Part shown: one piece after another, positions 1 through 7,871 of the stretch
How the letters are laid out: the number at the start of each line of letters is the position of its first letter
Position numbering within the stretch: position 1 is the first letter of the stretch
Source: JBBRSC01 sp038245795
GTDB lineage: Bacteria > Actinomycetota > Acidimicrobiia > Acidimicrobiales > Microtrichaceae
DNA: 21,489 nucleotides
NCBI GenBank assembly: GCA_038245795.1
Contig: JBBRSC010000022.1
Span: 1-21,489, forward strand
Direction: 5' to 3'
Notes under the pieces: model-generated
What the model was told of the DNA's origin: nothing
Seen by the model: the letters and a program-made list of their open reading frames with translations, nothing else
Database searches by the model: none
Translations under genes and position numbers: made by a program

Positions 1-144
1 AGATAGCGACCCTTCGTTGTCGTCCTGTGCCGGCGGCTTGACGAATCGCACCTGACTGCTGAGCCTGACGAACCGCGCGTGGATACGCACCCGAACGGTG
101 CCTTTTCACGCGCAGTTCAATCTTCTTCGGAGGAGCGGTTGAAC

Positions 145-199
145 GTCGGCTGAGGGGGTTCTTCTCCGCCGACTCCGGAGTGCTCGCTTTCGCGAGCAC
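145..199. promoter_or_regulatory. Two adjacent hairpins in the gene-free left end
   Basis: Positions 1-294 contain no convincing coding region. They hold two back-to-back inverted repeats. The first pairs 145-150 (GTCGGC) and 152-154 (GAG) with 164-166 (CTC) and 168-173 (GCCGAC), with one mismatch. After the palindrome TCCGGA (174-179), the second is a perfect 8-bp stem, 180-187 (GTGCTCGC) with 192-199 (GCGAGCAC), closed by the loop TTTC. There is no T-run after either stem, so a classical intrinsic terminator is not supported. They may end an upstream transcript or form a structured leader for the gene starting at 295. I recognise no riboswitch family here. Confidence 0.4.
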
Positions 200-294
200 G
201 AAACTGCCAAGCTGGTCCCCTACCGCAGAGGATCCCCTGGGGCACCACCCATCGATCAGCGTTGCGGACCCCGACCCCAAGAAACGGACGTGCT

Positions 295-1185
295 GTGTCA
301 GACCACCTTCCCCCTGTGGCCGACCTCGAACGCTGTACCCCCGATACCGATCCCGACAAGCTCAAGACACTGCTGCATCGCGACGGCGCACTGATCATTG
401 AGGGTCTCATCGACGAACGTGCTGTTGACGCCATCAACGCCGAGCTCGAGCCGACGGTGCAGCGCCGTACACCTGGCTTCCGGTCAGATACCCACGCCGA
501 GGACGACTTCTACGGGGCGAACACGATCCGCATCCAGGGCCTCGCTCGCAAGAGCCCCACGTTCGTCAATGAACTTCTGGTGCACCCCACGCTGCTGGCT
601 ATCGCCGATGCCATGTTGCTGCCGTATTGCGGCGACTACTGGATCAGCCAGGCCGAGACGATCTTCATCGGCCCGGGAAACCCCGCACAGACGCTCCATC
701 GCGACGATCTGAACTGGGCGCACGCCGCCCAGCTCGGGATCGACCTCCAGATCTCGGTCCTCACGGCCCTCGGCGAGTACAGCCCCGAGATCGGTTCGAC
801 CATGGTCGTCCCCGGATCGCATCGTGTCCCGCTCGACGAACCCATCGATCCGCTCAGTGGACGACCCGTGGACATGGGTCCCGGCAGCGCCCTGGTGTAT
901 CTCGGCAGCACCGTCCATGGTGGTGGTCACAACCAGACCGCCGATCGTTGGCGGCGCGGTCTCTACATTTCGTATCTGGTCGGGTGGCTGACACCGGAGG
1001 AAGCCGTCCCCATGGGCATCGGCCACGAGTTCGCCGCGACGCTGCCCCAGCGTGCGCGTGATCTGCTCGGGTTCTCGAACCTGCGTCAGCCGTGCAGCGC
1101 ATCGGGTGCGGGTGCGGTGCTCGAGCTCTGGCAGCTCGATGAAGACGACCTCGCCGACAACGCCGCCAGCTTCCACCACCGCTGA
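295..1185 (+). CDS. Phytanoyl-CoA dioxygenase (PhyH) family Fe(II)/2-oxoglutarate oxygenase
   Basis: This 296-residue protein has the layout of the PhyH family, whose members hydroxylate substrates using Fe(II), O2 and 2-oxoglutarate. Visible in the sequence are the iron-binding HxD pair (His135 and Asp137 in LHRDD), the distal His208 in STVHGGGHN, and Arg221 about 13 residues later, the usual 2-oxoglutarate carboxylate contact. The stretch GSTMVVPGSHR (about 167-177) is also typical of the family. An in-frame TTG at 262 would add 11 residues. I chose the GTG at 295 because it gives a normal family N-terminus, although its ribosome site (AGAAACGG) is weak. A hairpin follows the stop. Bacterial PhyH members act on very diverse small molecules, so the substrate cannot be assigned. 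Family assignment is firm; the start is less so. Confidence 0.87.
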   Translation: MSDHLPPVADLERCTPDTDPDKLKTLLHRDGALIIEGLIDERAVDAINAELEPTVQRRTPGFRSDTHAEDDFYGANTIRIQGLARKSPTFVNELLVHPTLLAIADAMLLPYCGDYWISQAETIFIGPGNPAQTLHRDDLNWAHAAQLGIDLQISVLTALGEYSPEIGSTMVVPGSHRVPLDEPIDPLSGRPVDMGPGSALVYLGSTVHGGGHNQTADRWRRGLYISYLVGWLTPEEAVPMGIGHEFAATLPQRARDLLGFSNLRQPCSASGAGAVLELWQLDEDDLADNAASFHHR

Positions 1186-1189
1186 ACGA

Positions 1190-1215
1190 CGAGTGTGCGG
1201 GTTCAGCCGCACTCG
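1190..1215 (+). terminator. Hairpin after the PhyH-family gene
   Basis: Five bases after the stop codon, CGAGT (1190-1194) and GCGG (1197-1200) pair with CCGC (1207-1210) and ACTCG (1211-1215). The stem has a two-base bulge and a six-base loop. No T-run follows, so this is a terminator candidate by position only. Confidence 0.4.
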
Positions 1216-1230
1216 ACAAATGCCTCGCCA

Positions 1231-1236
1231 TAGACT
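1231..1236 (+). promoter_or_regulatory. Putative -10 box of a leaderless promoter
   Basis: TAGACT ends 6 nt before the ATG at 1243, which has no Shine-Dalgarno. That spacing would place the transcription start at or next to the start codon, the usual leaderless arrangement in Actinobacteria. No well-spaced -35 box is visible. Confidence 0.4.
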
Positions 1237-1242
1237 TGCCTG

Positions 1243-1527
1243 ATGTTGGCGTGGATCGGTGTGTTGGCGCCGGTACTCATCGCGGTGGACACGGTCCAGG
1301 CGTATCGGCAACGTCGATCGCCCAGCATGTTGCTGTTCGTCTCGACAGCTGCGATAGCGGTTGCAGGGGTCGGCGTGTTCGTCGCGGGGATGGCATCGTT
1401 CGATGCCGACGCACAACGGGTGTGGGTGCTGTGGCTGCTGACCGCTGGCATCATCGTGGTTGCGGCCGCTGGCTACATCGCAGCGCGATGGATTGAGCGA
1501 CGGGCACTCCCCGACGAGGATGCCTGA
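1243..1527 (+). CDS. Small membrane protein of unknown function
   Basis: I do not recognise a family in this 94-residue protein. Three hydrophobic segments are visible: about residues 2-18, 30-50 and 62-82. They are separated by a short basic loop (QAYRQRRS) and an acidic loop (FDADAQR), and the tail is charged (RRALPDEDA). This looks like a three-helix inner-membrane protein with its basic loop cytoplasmic. Translation starts at an ATG preceded by a TANNNT box rather than a ribosome-binding site. The gene converges on xylB with only 33 bases between the stops. Nothing in the neighbourhood points to a specific role. Confidence 0.65.
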   Translation: MLAWIGVLAPVLIAVDTVQAYRQRRSPSMLLFVSTAAIAVAGVGVFVAGMASFDADAQRVWVLWLLTAGIIVVAAAGYIAARWIERRALPDEDA

Positions 1528-1560
1528 GCCGACCTGCACCGGCCCCGCCTGCAACGAACT

Positions 1561-2916
1561 TCACGCCTTCAGTGAACCCCAGGCGGCTCGCACGTCATCG
1601 GGATCGGCCCGGGTGAAGGTCGCCGCGGCCTGGACGCACGCTCCAAGCGCAACCATCTCCTCGACGGGGCCGGTCATGATCTCAGCCTGCGCCATCTCGC
1701 CGAGCGCTGCCCGGTAGGCGGCGGAACGTGCGCCGCCACCGATCAACCACACACGATCGGTATCGATACGGGCGTGGGCGGCCAAGGCGTCGCGACCGGC
1801 AAGGAGGCCGCCGACCACACCCTTGACGGTGGCGCACGCCAGCTGTTCGCGGCTCACGTCGGACCGGAGACCCACGATGGAGCCGGTGGCGTGAGGCAGG
1901 TTCGGGGTCCGTTCGCCATCGAAATACGGCACGACCTCTACGCCGCCAGCGCCCGCCGGTCCGGCGAGCGCCAGCCGATCGAATTCAGCGGCGTCGACCC
2001 CCATGAGTCGCGCCACAGCGTCGGTGACCTTGGCGGCATTGAGGGTGCAGACCAGCGGGAGGAAACGACCATTGGCATCGGCGAATCCAGCAACTGCACC
2101 AGACGGGTCAGCCGTTGGGGTGTCGGCCACGGTGAAGATCGTCCCCGACGTCCCGATCGAGATCACGAGGTCGCCGGGGAGGACACCGATTCCCAGCGCA
2201 GCAGCCATGTTGTCGCCGGTGCCGGGCCCGACGGTGATGGCGTGACCGTCGACATCCCAGACGCCAGCCGCTTCCACCGGGTCGAGCACCCGTGGCACCG
2301 TCTCAGCCCAGTCCCGATCGGCATCGATGATGGCCAACAGATCCCATCGGTACGAGTCCGATGCCGGCGACCAGTATCCCGTGCCCGAAGCATCGCCGCG
2401 GTCGGTGACCCACTCGCCGGTGAGCCGATGGGTGATCCAATCGTGGGGAAGACACATCCGCTCCATTCGCTCCCAGATGTCGAGCCGGGTGCGATGCAGC
2501 CACGACAACTTGGCGATCGTGAAGGCCGTCACCGGGACCGAGCCGCAGGCGTTCGCCCATCCTGCGGCGCCGCCCGGCAACTGTTTCACGAGCCAGTCGG
2601 CATCGTCCTCGGCGGTGGTGTCATTCCATAGAACGGCGGGGTGAATGGGGACGCCTGCCGCGCTGCACGGCACCATGCCGTGTTGTTGGCCGGCCACTGA
2701 GATCGCGGCGATGTCGCGGCGCGGTACGTTGGCAGTTGCCTGGCCCCACGCCGACTCGAACGCGCTCCACCACGTTGCCGGGTCCTGCTGGGAAACCGGC
2801 GGAGTGACCATCGGATGTGAGGCTCGCCCATCTGACACCAGCACCCCGGTCTCGATGTCGCGGATCTGGATCTTGGTCGATTGGGTGGAGCTGTCGACAC
2901 CTGCAACCAGGGCCAT
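1561..2916 (-). CDS. xylB: Xylulokinase (FGGY family)
   Basis: It phosphorylates D-xylulose with ATP to give D-xylulose 5-phosphate, feeding the pentose phosphate pathway in the cytoplasm. The 451-residue length is slightly below the usual 480-500. The N-terminal FGGY domain opens with GVDSSTQSTK (residues 6-15), containing the conserved Asp8. SVAGQQHGMV (73-82) and LWNDTTA (96-102) are typical sugar-kinase motifs. The catalytic base is Asp235 in GPGTGDNMAA, followed by SIGTSGTIF (253-261) and the C-terminal phosphate loop LIGGGARS. The start codon overlaps the last base of the xylA stop (TGATG on the minus strand), so the two genes are almost certainly co-transcribed and translationally coupled. 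No xylose transporter or regulator gene is present nearby. Confidence 0.95.
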   Translation of the reverse strand: MALVAGVDSSTQSTKIQIRDIETGVLVSDGRASHPMVTPPVSQQDPATWWSAFESAWGQATANVPRRDIAAISVAGQQHGMVPCSAAGVPIHPAVLWNDTTAEDDADWLVKQLPGGAAGWANACGSVPVTAFTIAKLSWLHRTRLDIWERMERMCLPHDWITHRLTGEWVTDRGDASGTGYWSPASDSYRWDLLAIIDADRDWAETVPRVLDPVEAAGVWDVDGHAITVGPGTGDNMAAALGIGVLPGDLVISIGTSGTIFTVADTPTADPSGAVAGFADANGRFLPLVCTLNAAKVTDAVARLMGVDAAEFDRLALAGPAGAGGVEVVPYFDGERTPNLPHATGSIVGLRSDVSREQLACATVKGVVGGLLAGRDALAAHARIDTDRVWLIGGGARSAAYRAALGEMAQAEIMTGPVEEMVALGACVQAAATFTRADPDDVRAAWGSLKA

Positions 2917-4145
2917 CAGCGCACGCCCATCAACAACTCCGTGACCAACTGATCGAGCCGTTCGTGTCCGTACCCGATCTCGGCGAGCGCTGCCTCGTCG
3001 AGCGATCGGGCACCGCGACGCAACGAGTCGATGGCATCAGATCCCATTCCGTCGGGCGAGGTGGGCAACGCCAACTCGGCCTGTCGGGCGGTGACGAGCG
3101 CCGTCTGGATGTCGGAGTCAGTTCGATAACGCTCCGCTTTGGCGGCGAGGATCAGATACGTACGCATGCAGCCAGCGGCGAAGTCCCACACGCCCTCGGC
3201 GTCTTCGGTGCGGTACGGGTGGGCATCGAAATGGCGCATGCCCTGCCAACCTGAGTCCTCCAAGAGGCGCACGAGATGGAAGGCGTCGCGGATACCTTCG
3301 GACCCGAAGCGGAAGTCCTGGTCGTACTTGCCGATCCGTTGCGCATTGAGGTCGATGTGGAACAGCTTCCCGTGCCAGAGCGTCTGGGCGACGGCGTGGG
3401 TGAAGTTGAGTCCCGACATGGTTTCGTGGGCGAACTCGGGATTGAGGCCGACCATGTCGGGCCATTCGAGTTCGCCGATGAACGCCAGCGCGTGGCCGAC
3501 TGTCGGCAGGAACATGTCGCCGCGTGGTTCGTTCGGTTTCGGCTCCAACGCGATGCGAAGGTCGTATCCGCGGTCGCGAATGAAGGCGCAACACAGATTG
3601 ACGGCTTCGGCGTAGCGATCGAGGGCGTGACCGACGTCCTTGGCCGATTCGCATTCAAGTCCTTCCCGCCCGCCCCACATCACGTAGACCTCGGCGCCCA
3701 ACTCAGTGCCGAGCTCGATGGAGTCGAGCGTCTTCGCCACGGCGTAGCGCCGCACGTCGGGATGGTTTGCCGTGAAGGCGCCATCTTTGAAGATCGGCAA
3801 CGAGAACAGATTGGTCGTGGCCATCGGCACCTTCATTCCGGTGTCGTCGAGGGCTCGACGGAACCCCTTGATGATCGACTCGCGTTCGGCCGAGGTGGAT
3901 CCGTGGGGCACCAGATCGTTGTCGTGGAAGTTCACTCCGTACGCGCCGAGATCAGCGAGCCGTCGGACACTCTCGATCGGGTCGAGGGGTGGACGGACCT
4001 CATGGCCGAACGGGTCCCGACCGGTGTTGCCGACCGTCCACAAGCCGAATGTGAATCGGTGTTCGGGGAGTACGACGTAGTCGTCGGCCAACGCTCCCAC
4101 ATTCGACCAAGGGGAACTCGTGGACGCGCTGTTGCCGAGAGACAT
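2916..4145 (-). CDS. xylA: Xylose isomerase, actinobacterial type
   Basis: It interconverts D-xylose and D-xylulose using two divalent metals (Mg2+, Mn2+ or Co2+). The 409-residue protein matches the Streptomyces/Actinoplanes class. All active-site residues are visible: His74 and Asp77 (NFHDND), Glu201 and Lys203 (ALEPKPNEPRGD), Glu237 and His240 (NPEFAHE), Asp265 (HIDLNAQ), Asp275 and Asp277 (YDQDF), and Asp307 (RHFDAHP). The reading frame stays open upstream to 4253. I chose the ATG at 4145 because the extra 36 residues are not family-like, and even this start leaves a roughly 15-residue N-terminal extension. No clear Shine-Dalgarno precedes it. xylB follows with a one-base overlap. A divergent gene lies upstream across 122 bases that may hold shared control elements. 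Confidence 0.95.
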   Translation of the reverse strand: MSLGNSASTSSPWSNVGALADDYVVLPEHRFTFGLWTVGNTGRDPFGHEVRPPLDPIESVRRLADLGAYGVNFHDNDLVPHGSTSAERESIIKGFRRALDDTGMKVPMATTNLFSLPIFKDGAFTANHPDVRRYAVAKTLDSIELGTELGAEVYVMWGGREGLECESAKDVGHALDRYAEAVNLCCAFIRDRGYDLRIALEPKPNEPRGDMFLPTVGHALAFIGELEWPDMVGLNPEFAHETMSGLNFTHAVAQTLWHGKLFHIDLNAQRIGKYDQDFRFGSEGIRDAFHLVRLLEDSGWQGMRHFDAHPYRTEDAEGVWDFAAGCMRTYLILAAKAERYRTDSDIQTALVTARQAELALPTSPDGMGSDAIDSLRRGARSLDEAALAEIGYGHERLDQLVTELLMGVR

Positions 4146-4190
4146 GGGGACATCGTTGCATCTCGGGGACGGCGCAGTGGCGTGATTCCG

Positions 4191-4203
4191 CGAACGCCGT
4201 TCG
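4191..4203. promoter_or_regulatory. Inverted repeat between xylA and a divergent gene
   Basis: CGAAC-GCC-GTTCG is a perfect 5-3-5 inverted repeat lying 46-58 bases upstream of the xylA start, in the intergenic segment shared with the gene at 4268. It is a plausible operator half-site pair. It is short enough to occur by chance in GC-rich DNA, and no regulator gene is adjacent. Confidence 0.28.
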
Positions 4204-4238
4204 ACGTGGTATCGGCCCGTTTGGGCACGCTCGGGACG

Positions 4239-4257
4239 TAGGGTATGGCGCAAGGGG
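4239..4257 (+). promoter_or_regulatory. Putative -10 box and Shine-Dalgarno before the gene at 4268
   Basis: TAGGGT at 4239-4244 fits the TANNNT -10 pattern. The purine run AAGGGGGG at about 4252-4259 sits roughly 8-10 bases before the GTG at 4268 and supports that start. No convincing -35 box was found at 16-18 bp spacing. Confidence 0.4.
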
Positions 4258-4267
4258 GGAATGCATC

Positions 4268-5155
4268 GTGACTGATCGAACGAGGGCTCGCGAACGTGAG
4301 CGGCCCTTTGATCACGACGTCCGATTCGAGCCGGACCGCGATTCCGACCCGAACCGGGTGTTGTTCTCGGCGATTGGCGATGTGCTTCCGCCTCCGGCGC
4401 CGGTCGAGCAGCCGACCGGAGTCTTCACGGCGGCCGAGGTTCCTCGTCCTCCGGTGACGTGCGGACCGCCCATTCATATGTGGATGGCTCAGGAAGATCC
4501 GGCTCAGCGTGGCCACCGCGTTGGTTGGGTCGTGGCAATCGCGGCGGTGGCCGTGCTCGCCGGCGGTTGGGTCGTGGTGGCGCAACGGGGACACGACAAG
4601 ATCGATGGGCGCGTGGCCGTGGAAGGCCTCAACGAGTCGCGCAGTGTGGCTGAGCAGAATGTGACTGTGCGAGCTGCAGCCGCGTCGTCGGGCTCACCGA
4701 CCGACGGATGGATCACCTTCGATGTGGTCGACCAGGCAGCGACGGTACGGCTACCGGGAACCCGTGAACGCCCGGCGGATGATCCCGCCGCTCCTCCGAA
4801 CGCCGACCCGGCGATATCGACGGTTGCGTTCACCAGCGCTGGCATGGATATTCAACTCTCCACCCGTCCCGTGCCGGCAGATGCGCCGGCGGCTATCGGT
4901 CAGGTCACGGCGTCGGAGATCGCCAGCTGGTCCATGTCAGCAACAGCAACGTCCGTGCGGCCAGGACCGACCGTTGGTGGAGTCGCCACCCTGGACGCGG
5001 AACTCGGCGGCGATCCGCAGGGTCAGGCGCGTTGTGCCATCTCCACGAACCGCATCGTGTGTCTCTCGGTGCGGTGGGCGGCCTCGTCATCAGACCAGCC
5101 CGCTGTGATCGATATCCGACGACGCATCCTCGACAGCTTCACCCCTCGCCCGTAG
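4268..5155 (+). CDS. Single-pass membrane protein of unknown function
   Basis: I do not recognise a domain in this 295-residue protein. Residues 1-84 are charged and proline-rich, without a signal peptide. One strong membrane helix follows at about 85-105 (VGWVVAIAAVAVLAGGWVVV). The remaining 190 residues should be outside the membrane. They are rich in Ala, Ser, Thr and Pro, with a linker (ADDPAAPPNADPA) between two parts. Two cysteines near the C-terminus (ARCAISTNRIVCLSV) could form a disulfide. The outer region may be an anchored extracytoplasmic domain, but that is inferred from composition only. Translation starts at a GTG preceded by a strong purine-rich site. The gene is divergent from xylA and convergent with the DUF347 gene. 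Confidence 0.75.
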   Translation: MTDRTRARERERPFDHDVRFEPDRDSDPNRVLFSAIGDVLPPPAPVEQPTGVFTAAEVPRPPVTCGPPIHMWMAQEDPAQRGHRVGWVVAIAAVAVLAGGWVVVAQRGHDKIDGRVAVEGLNESRSVAEQNVTVRAAAASSGSPTDGWITFDVVDQAATVRLPGTRERPADDPAAPPNADPAISTVAFTSAGMDIQLSTRPVPADAPAAIGQVTASEIASWSMSATATSVRPGPTVGGVATLDAELGGDPQGQARCAISTNRIVCLSVRWAASSSDQPAVIDIRRRILDSFTPRP

Positions 5156-5161
5156 TGGATG

Positions 5162-5184
5162 GGATCGATCTTTTGAATCGATCC
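5162..5184. terminator. Hairpin between convergent genes
   Basis: GGATCGAT (5162-5169) and ATCGATCC (5177-5184) form a perfect 8-bp stem around the loop CTTTTGA. It lies between two convergent stop codons (5155 and 5215), so it could serve as a bidirectional terminator. It lacks a following T-run on either strand. Confidence 0.45.
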
Positions 5185-5214
5185 GCATGGCTGCCACACA
5201 GGGAAACGGAATTT

Positions 5215-6432
5215 CTACGCGAGGCCAGCGAGGAGTGCGGTGAGCGCCGCCTTCTCGCCGACGAGGTCTGGACTGGTCGAGCGCAGCTGTCGCAACACGG
5301 GGTCGATCAGGTCGTCGACGGTGGTCCACGCCGCTGAGTCCTTGATCTTGAGGCGGGCCTGCGCCTTGTCCCAGCTCGACTCGAGATCGTCGATGCGGGT
5401 GGTGGCGTCGGTCTGCTTGCCGGCGTTGAGCAGGTCAAGGGTGTCCTGAGTGATCGTTCGGAACTGGGAGAGATCCCCGAGCGGTGACGTACTTCCCGTC
5501 GATGTTTCGGCCGAGGGCGCCTCGGCGGCCACTGCATCCTGGAGCGAGGACTTTCTGAGCGTGTACGCAGTCCCGCTGGCGATCAGGAGAACAGACACGA
5601 CTGCGGCCGTCTGCCATATGCCACCCTTTTCTGCCGCCTGAACACCGACCGTTGCAGGATCATTCTTCGAAACGTCAGCCTTTGTGTACGACAGATAGCC
5701 GACGATGATCAGAATTCCTCCGATGAAGATTGCGCTGGTCACGGTCGTGCCGAGACCGAGACCGCCATTCTTCTGAGGTTGCGACAGATAGTCACCGATG
5801 GATGCACCCAACGGGCGGGTCAGGATGTAGATGATCCAGAAGGACAGGATTGAGTTGAGCCCCAGTCGCCAACCGATCGCCGTGAGCGCAATCAGCGAGG
5901 CAACGATCATCCCGGTATTGAGATAGCCAAGTCCGAGACCTTCCGCCATCAGATCACCGGTTGCCGTGCCGAGAGCGAAGCTGAACAACACTGCCAACCA
6001 GTAGAAGGCCTCGCGACGAACCGTGAAGATGGAGTGGATCCCGAGCGTCTTTTCGTTCGCATACCAGACGAGGAACGTCAGGGAGAGGAGCACGGCAAAC
6101 ACGATCGTGCTCGTTTCCAGAGCGATGCCGAGCTTGTCGGTGAGGTTGTCGGTCACCAGGGTTCCGAACACGCTCACCAGAGCAACGGTGACCCAGTAGA
6201 TACCGGGTCGATACCTGTTCGAACGGAACTGGAAGGCGAGCGCCACCGCGAGCAGCCCACCGGTGACGACGGACGTTCCAGTCAGCCCGAGACTGAGATT
6301 GACGTTGAGATAGTCGGCCGCCGTCTCGCCGACGGTCGTGCAGAGGACCTTGATGATCCAGAAGTAGACCGTGACCTCGGGAACCTTGTTGAGGATCTCG
6401 CGGGTGCTGCGGACCTTGGTCGTGGTCGTCAT
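5215..6432 (-). CDS. DUF347-repeat (COG4705-type) membrane protein with C-terminal helical domain
   Basis: This 405-residue protein has about nine hydrophobic segments. It contains four copies of a repeat typical of the uncharacterised DUF347 family, at about residues 16-43 (TTVGETAADYL), 79-102 (FGTLVTDNLTD), 141-167 (LGTATGDLMAE) and 197-219 (LGASIGDYLSQ). Each carries a Gly followed by an acidic residue inside a helix, as in transport-type cores. A final helix (about 272-290) is followed by a 115-residue soluble tail. Its last 85 residues (from LSQFRTITQD) look all-helical, with conserved Trp and Asp in LESSWDKAQARLK and AWTTVDDLID. The helix count puts this tail outside if the N-terminus is inside. 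An AGGA-type site precedes the ATG. Family function is not established; transport is a guess. Confidence 0.8.
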   Translation of the reverse strand: MTTTTKVRSTREILNKVPEVTVYFWIIKVLCTTVGETAADYLNVNLSLGLTGTSVVTGGLLAVALAFQFRSNRYRPGIYWVTVALVSVFGTLVTDNLTDKLGIALETSTIVFAVLLSLTFLVWYANEKTLGIHSIFTVRREAFYWLAVLFSFALGTATGDLMAEGLGLGYLNTGMIVASLIALTAIGWRLGLNSILSFWIIYILTRPLGASIGDYLSQPQKNGGLGLGTTVTSAIFIGGILIIVGYLSYTKADVSKNDPATVGVQAAEKGGIWQTAAVVSVLLIASGTAYTLRKSSLQDAVAAEAPSAETSTGSTSPLGDLSQFRTITQDTLDLLNAGKQTDATTRIDDLESSWDKAQARLKIKDSAAWTTVDDLIDPVLRQLRSTSPDLVGEKAALTALLAGLA

Positions 6433-6483
6433 GTGGGTCGTTCCTCGAGGTCGTGCGCTGCAACAGCGTCAGGCGGTCTGAGT

Positions 6484-6496
6484 TCCACCTGGTGGA
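6484..6496. promoter_or_regulatory. Perfect 13-bp palindrome upstream of the DUF347 gene
   Basis: TCCACC-T-GGTGGA lies 52-64 bases upstream of the ATG at 6432, where an operator would be expected. It sits in the 174-base gap between the DUF347 gene and the aminotransferase gene, both on the minus strand. No -10/-35 pair was identified around it. A second short repeat, ACTGA-GCT-TCAGT, is at 6557-6569. Confidence 0.35.
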
Positions 6497-6606
6497 CAAC
6501 GTAGAGAGCCCCGAGTGACGTCCAAACGCACATGCGAGAGGTTTTGCCGTCCCCTTACTGAGCTTCAGTCGGAGCTAGCCATCGAGAGCCCAGCCTCGCC
6601 GATCTC

Positions 6607-7710
6607 CTACCGAAGCGCGAGCTTCGCGGCTGTGCTGAGATCCGCGAGCCCGGCCCGGAGTTCGTCGGTGGTGGGCCACCCGTAGCCCAGTCGGAAGTGA
6701 TGGCGATCGGCGTCGAACCAGTGGCCTTCGCCGACGAACGTGCCCCGCGCGTTGGCTTCGCGTACGAACACATCGGGGTCGGCTTCGTCGACCAGTCTCG
6801 GGAAACACACCACTCCGCCGCTGGGCGCGACCCACGAGATCAACGGATCGGCGTCGATCCACTCGGTCACGATCTTCAGATGCGACGTCATCATCGCCCG
6901 AGTTTCTCCCAACAAACGAGAGGCGTTCGCCAACGCATGGGCTGCCACCGCCTCGTCCAAGGCGGACCCCGTGATCACGATTTGTTCCTTCGCTGCCAAC
7001 AACCTCTCGGCCATCTCCGGCGACGTCGTGGTCGCCCACCCCATCCGGATCCCCGGGATCCCGAACGTCTTCGACATCGAACTCACCGCCACGGCACGAT
7101 CTGTCAGTGTCGACGCTGACGGCAACATCTCGCCATGCGTCAATCCCCGGTAGGTCTCGTCGACCAACAACCACGCACCGCTCGACTCAGCCAACGCCAC
7201 CACGGCCTTCAGTTCGTCCAGGGTGATCATGGTCCCTGTCGGATTGTGGGGCACCGTCAACGAGATCAGCTTCGTGACTCCCGGTCGCACCAACCGGGTC
7301 AACTCGTCGAGATCGAACCGGAACCCGGCCTGCCAACTCACGTCGAGCAGATCCACCTCAGCACCGATCAGTCGTGGTGTCTCCAAGTTGGTCGAGTAGT
7401 TCGTGTGCTGCACGACCACGTGATCGTCGCGTTCCAGCACCGCGGTCGCGACCATGAACAACGCCGCCGCCGCTCCTGGGGTGGCCAACACATTCGATGG
7501 GTCCAGCCCGTCGGCAGCTGCGATCAGCGATCTCAACCGGGGGTCACCCCGATGATCGAGATACGCGAGCACCAGATCGTCCAGCGACCCCACGTCCAAC
7601 TCGCCGAGCGTGCGGTCCCGCACCGACGATTCCGTCAGGTTGTTGCGGATGGTGTCGTACCCGCGTTCCTCGGGTGATTCGATCTCGATGGGAAGACGTC
7701 GATACTGCAC
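6607..7710 (-). CDS. PLP-dependent class I/II aminotransferase-fold enzyme
   Basis: This 367-residue protein has the fold-type I aminotransferase signature. The glycine-rich ATPGAAAALF (76-85) contacts the cofactor phosphate. PHNPTGT contains Asn156, VDETYRG contains Asp184 and Tyr187, SSMSKTFG contains the Schiff-base Lys214, and Arg222 follows in GIRMGW. A C-terminal Arg in HFRLGYGW probably binds the substrate carboxylate. The N-terminus (RRLPIEIESPEERGYDTIRNNL) resembles a subgroup of amino-acid aminotransferase-like enzymes that also includes capreomycidine-synthase-type proteins. I cannot choose between a true transaminase and a lyase or cyclase activity. No biosynthetic cluster surrounds it. 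It is divergent from the superoxide dismutase gene across 161 bases. The site before the ATG (GAGAAG) is weak. Confidence 0.88.
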   Translation of the reverse strand: MQYRRLPIEIESPEERGYDTIRNNLTESSVRDRTLGELDVGSLDDLVLAYLDHRGDPRLRSLIAAADGLDPSNVLATPGAAAALFMVATAVLERDDHVVVQHTNYSTNLETPRLIGAEVDLLDVSWQAGFRFDLDELTRLVRPGVTKLISLTVPHNPTGTMITLDELKAVVALAESSGAWLLVDETYRGLTHGEMLPSASTLTDRAVAVSSMSKTFGIPGIRMGWATTTSPEMAERLLAAKEQIVITGSALDEAVAAHALANASRLLGETRAMMTSHLKIVTEWIDADPLISWVAPSGGVVCFPRLVDEADPDVFVREANARGTFVGEGHWFDADRHHFRLGYGWPTTDELRAGLADLSTAAKLALR

Positions 7711-7871
7711 GGGCTGATCTTCTCACGAGGCCAGCCACGCCGGTTCAGCACCAGATCTGGCCTGACGTGTGGAACCGCGGGTTTGGGGGGAACCTTACGG
7801 GGATGCGTCGATTATCGTCGGCGTCACACAACACGAGACCACGGCGAGATCCGTGAATCAGGAGACCCCTC

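Noticed and set aside
145..294. Known riboswitch upstream of the PhyH-family gene
   Set aside because: Two hairpins are present, but none of the consensus cores I know (TPP, cobalamin, SAM, glycine, c-di-AMP) could be matched.
484..1554. Long minus-strand open frame of 356 codons
   Set aside because: It lies opposite the PhyH-family gene and the small membrane protein gene, has a Arg/His-rich shadow composition and no recognisable domain.
1774..2631. Plus-strand open frame opposite xylB
   Set aside because: It is an antisense shadow of a clear xylulokinase, with no family features.
3276..4241. Plus-strand open frame of 321 codons opposite xylA
   Set aside because: It is an antisense shadow of a fully conserved xylose isomerase; frames stay open because of GC-rich codon bias.
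7789..7819. ECF-sigma-type promoter (GGAAC ... CGTC) before sodB
   Set aside because: The gap between GGAAC and the CGTC boxes is 12 or 22 bases, outside the usual 15-19 range.
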